Shown here in pieces: positions 22,601-24,388 of a stretch of DNA of 24,388 nucleotides; within the stretch, counting starts at the first letter, position 1; every line of letters starts with the position of its first letter. The position numbers were made by a program, and so were the translations under genes. The stretch is taken from positions 1 to 24,388 of the IMG/VR virus record IMGVR_UViG_3300042881_004954. One strand, given 5' to 3'. The DNA comes from a virus. Below the pieces are notes generated by a model. That model searched no databases, was not told where the DNA came from, and saw only the letters and a program-made list of their open reading frames with translations.

Positions 22601-22628
22601 TTTACATTTTAAATATATGTACTATAAT
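22601..22628 (+). promoter_or_regulatory. Sigma70-like promoter, leaderless type
   Basis: TTTACA (22601-22606), 16 bases, TATAAT (22623-22628), 8 bases before the ATG at 22637. It drives the SEC-C and purA genes and is divergent from the motif-type promoter of the membrane protein. Confidence 0.65.
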
Positions 22629-22636
22629 CATATTAT

Positions 22637-22885
22637 ATGGAAGAAATTAATAAAATAAGTTTACCAAATAATCCCTACGCAAGAGCCACACCATTTTCCC
22701 CAATCGTAAGGGTTTTCCCTAAGATTAATCGTAACACTTTATGTCCTATGACAAATAAAAAATTTAAGAATTGTTGCGGTGCATCAGGTCAAGACTTTTG
22801 CACTAAAGCAAAAGAAAATCTAGAGAATTATTTAAATGAATTAAAAGCTTCTGCACCCGAAGTTAAAAATGATCAAAGCAGTTGA
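22637..22885 (+). CDS. SEC-C motif mini-protein
   Basis: 82 residues. C36-PMTNKKFKN-C46-C47-G is a SEC-C type zinc-binding motif (usual form CPCGSGKKYKKCCG), lacking the second Cys of the usual CxC. The rest is a Pro-rich N-terminus and a Lys/Glu helix. SEC-C modules mediate protein contacts, for example in SecA. Its end overlaps the purA start by 17 bases. Confidence 0.7.
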   Translation: MEEINKISLPNNPYARATPFSPIVRVFPKINRNTLCPMTNKKFKNCCGASGQDFCTKAKENLENYLNELKASAPEVKNDQSS

Positions 22886-23861
22886 TATTATCTTTGGTTT
22901 AGCTTGGGGAGATGAGGGTAAAGGCAAAATAAGTAATGCTATTGCTAAAGATTATGATATTGTTTGCCGCTGGAATGGTGGTCCCAATGCAGGTCACACA
23001 GTTTATCTTAATGATAAAAAATATAAAACTCATATTATTCCTTGTGGAGTTTTCCAAAATAAACTTAGCATCATTGGTCCAAATTGCGTTATCAATGTTG
23101 ATAAATTTTTTGACGAGATAGATTATTTAAAGAAAGAAGGATTTGATACATCTTTAATTAAAGTAAGTCCAAAAGCTCATTTAATTACTGAAAGACACAT
23201 TAGATATGATCTAGCTATTCTTAAAAAGAAATTGGGTACGACTGGTCAAGGCATTGCTCCTTCGTATGCAGATAAAATGTTAAGAGTAGGTAAACTTGCT
23301 AGAGATTATATTGATAAAGAATATCTTTGGGATGGTCAACTTTATGGCAATATTCTTTGTGAAGGGGCGCAAAGTTTTTGGCTTGATATTAATTATGGTG
23401 ATTATCCTTACGTTACTAGTAGTGAGACCTTACCTTATTCCGCATCCTCTTTAGGATTCTCTCCTAAAAAAATCAGAGATATTATCGGAGTAGCAAAAAT
23501 TTACGATACCAAGAGTGGCGTAGACCCACTATTCCCAGAGACTCTTTGGGAAGATCCAGAATTAAATATGTTAATAGAAGCTGGTCAAGAGTTTGGCTCT
23601 ACAACTGGAAGAAGAAGAATTGCTAATTGGTTAAACCTAAATAAACTAATTGATGCAATTAAAATTTCTGGAGTAACAAAACTTATTATTAATAAATGTG
23701 ATATATTACAAAAGATACACACTTACAAATTATTTCAAAATAATAATCTTTATAAGTTTAATACTTTGCAAGCTATGGAATCTTTCATTAGATCTCAATT
23801 AAATCATAATTTGGATGAATTTATTGATATAACTTTTTCTGGAAATAAAGAATATATTTAA
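22869..23861 (+). CDS. purA: Compact adenylosuccinate synthetase (PurA family)
   Basis: 330 residues against about 430 for bacterial PurA; the compact size is like archaeal and phage forms. Motifs: GLAWGDEGKGK (10-20) with catalytic D15, NGGPNAGHT with H43, TTGQGIAP (124-131), EGAQSFWLDI, YPYVTSS, and the aspartate-binding loop GSTTGRRR (243-250). The reaction is IMP + Asp + GTP to adenylosuccinate. PurZ enzymes of 2-aminoadenine phages replace the catalytic Asp (GSTGKG-type loop); here D15 is kept, so a normal PurA reaction is more likely. It follows the SEC-C gene with overlap and the tRNA-Ser starts 5 bases after its stop. Confidence 0.9.
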   Translation: MIKAVDIIFGLAWGDEGKGKISNAIAKDYDIVCRWNGGPNAGHTVYLNDKKYKTHIIPCGVFQNKLSIIGPNCVINVDKFFDEIDYLKKEGFDTSLIKVSPKAHLITERHIRYDLAILKKKLGTTGQGIAPSYADKMLRVGKLARDYIDKEYLWDGQLYGNILCEGAQSFWLDINYGDYPYVTSSETLPYSASSLGFSPKKIRDIIGVAKIYDTKSGVDPLFPETLWEDPELNMLIEAGQEFGSTTGRRRIANWLNLNKLIDAIKISGVTKLIINKCDILQKIHTYKLFQNNNLYKFNTLQAMESFIRSQLNHNLDEFIDITFSGNKEYI

Positions 23862-23865
23862 TATT

Positions 23866-23953
23866 GGTGCGATGGCTGAGTGGTCTAAAGCAGAAGTTTA
23901 CTAAACTTCCGATGGTTTAATATCATCCGTAGGTTCGAATCCTACTCGCACCG
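23866..23953 (+). tRNA. tRNA-Ser with unusual anticodon ACU
   Basis: Class II tRNA: acceptor GGTGCGA/TCGCACC, short D arm, anticodon stem GAAGT/ACTTC with loop TTACTAA, giving anticodon A-C-U at 23900-23902. A long variable arm (GATG...CATC), T arm GTAGG-TTCGAAT-CCTAC and discriminator G all point to serine. CCA is not encoded. The expected anticodon would be GCU; A34 would read AGU. Confidence 0.93.
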
Positions 23954-23965
23954 AATAACATATGT

Positions 23966-23973
23966 GTGTAATT
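23966..23973 (+). promoter_or_regulatory. Promoter-like motif GTGTAATT
   Basis: It lies 6 bases before the ATG at 23980, within TGTGTAATTAATATT. It is a weak copy of the recurrent motif and could be chance. Confidence 0.3.
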
Positions 23974-23979
23974 AATATT

Positions 23980-24213
23980 ATGAGCAATGAAAATGAAGCT
24001 CTCGCTATATGTTCAGAGTTTGCGGACGAATATGGAATTGATGTAGAAGATGGTCAGACACTAGTGGTATACATGAAAAGTGAATATATTAATGAATTAA
24101 AGAATATGCTGGACAGAAAAGAGTATAAGTTAAAATCATTTAAAGTATATGGCGATGAAGCATTAGTTAATTTTATACCAAATAATAGAAAAGAATTTGA
24201 CGAAGATATATAA
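23980..24213 (+). CDS. Unknown small acidic protein
   Basis: 77 residues from the second ATG (MSNENEALAIC...). The first ATG (23962) would translate the motif GTGTAATTAATATT, so the later start is preferred. The pattern is alternating helix and strand (AICSEFADEYGIDVEDGQTLVVYMKSEYINELKNML, then FKVYGDEALVNFIP), suggesting a small alpha/beta fold. No family is recognised. Confidence 0.65.
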   Translation: MSNENEALAICSEFADEYGIDVEDGQTLVVYMKSEYINELKNMLDRKEYKLKSFKVYGDEALVNFIPNNRKEFDEDI

Positions 24214-24221
24214 TAATATAG

Positions 24222-24388
24222 ATGAGATACGTATTATCTTATACATTATATATAATTGGTGATCTTATTAGTCGAACAACAATGCGTTGGGGCTATGGCA
24301 TAGGATATTCTGTATATAGTAAAGTAATGAATTGGAGTGTTAATTTAGATACTGAACATAAAATATGGATACCTGTCGAAACAAAAGG
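24222..24388 (+). CDS. Conserved-looking phage protein, N-terminal part (runs off the right edge)
   Basis: Open from the ATG at 24222 to the window end, 55 residues: MRYVLSYTLYIIGDLISRT, WGYGIGYSVYSKVMNWSV. Hydrophobic N-terminus, then Tyr/Trp-rich. I recall similar 'GDLISRT...WGYG' proteins among T4-like phages of unknown role; this is memory only. Confidence 0.6.
   Translation, partial: MRYVLSYTLYIIGDLISRTTMRWGYGIGYSVYSKVMNWSVNLDTEHKIWIPVETK

Noticed and set aside
22936-23121. Plus-strand ORF inside purA
   Set aside because: Lies wholly in another frame of purA, which is certain.
22869-23861. PurZ (2-aminoadenine genome synthesis)
   Set aside because: The catalytic Asp and the aspartate-binding TTGRRR loop of PurA are kept, and no DatZ or MazZ gene is in the window. 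Left only as a phylogenetic check.
1-24388. CRISPR array, insertion sequence or attachment site
   Set aside because: No regularly spaced repeats, transposase or duplicated tRNA-end sequence was seen.

Overview
The window is an AT-rich stretch of a large tailed bacteriophage genome. The evidence is a block of virion-type proteins, a phage-style nucleotide-metabolism set (class Ia ribonucleotide reductase, dNMP kinase, dCMP deaminase, an IMPDH/GMP-reductase-family enzyme and a compact PurA), a divergent sigma-like factor, an HNH endonuclease, two tRNAs, a complete tmRNA and many small unknown ORFs packed end to end. A tmRNA implies a bacterial host. I cannot name the host. Shine-Dalgarno sequences are mostly absent, and several promoters sit so close to the start codon that the mRNAs should be leaderless or nearly so.

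Layout. 1-8405, mostly minus strand: structural proteins. They share an N-terminal 'LDFSK' module, and two of them share a C-terminal 'PNYISWERS' domain; one plus-strand gene (7447-7914) interrupts them. The 400-base gap 7045-7446 holds a minus-strand group I intron-like RNA and a hairpin with a promoter-like motif on each strand. 8450-9822, minus: tRNA-Thr(UGU), two tiny proteins, an HNH endonuclease and the tmRNA with its own promoter. 10063-10448: a gene-free stretch that appears to encode a structured RNA on the plus strand, with a near-consensus promoter. 10449-17884, minus: small unknown and membrane proteins, nrdB, nrdA, an FmdB-like protein, a glycosyltransferase, a small protein with an SSB-like acidic tail, a sigma-like factor and a dNMP kinase. 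17950-24388, mostly plus: a Cys-rich protein, membrane and small proteins, the IMPDH/GMPR-family enzyme, dCMP deaminase, a minus-strand four-helix membrane protein, a SEC-C mini-protein, PurA, tRNA-Ser and two conserved-looking small ORFs.

How it works together. NrdA/NrdB, dNMP kinase and dCMP deaminase feed dNTP synthesis. The IMPDH/GMPR-like enzyme and PurA act on the IMP branch point. Two promoter classes are visible: sigma70-like (TTGACA-N16/17-TATAAT), ahead of metabolic genes, tmRNA, HNH and the new RNA; and a motif around TATAGTGTAAtAT without a -35 box, ahead of structural and other genes. The second could be a late promoter read by the phage sigma-like factor.
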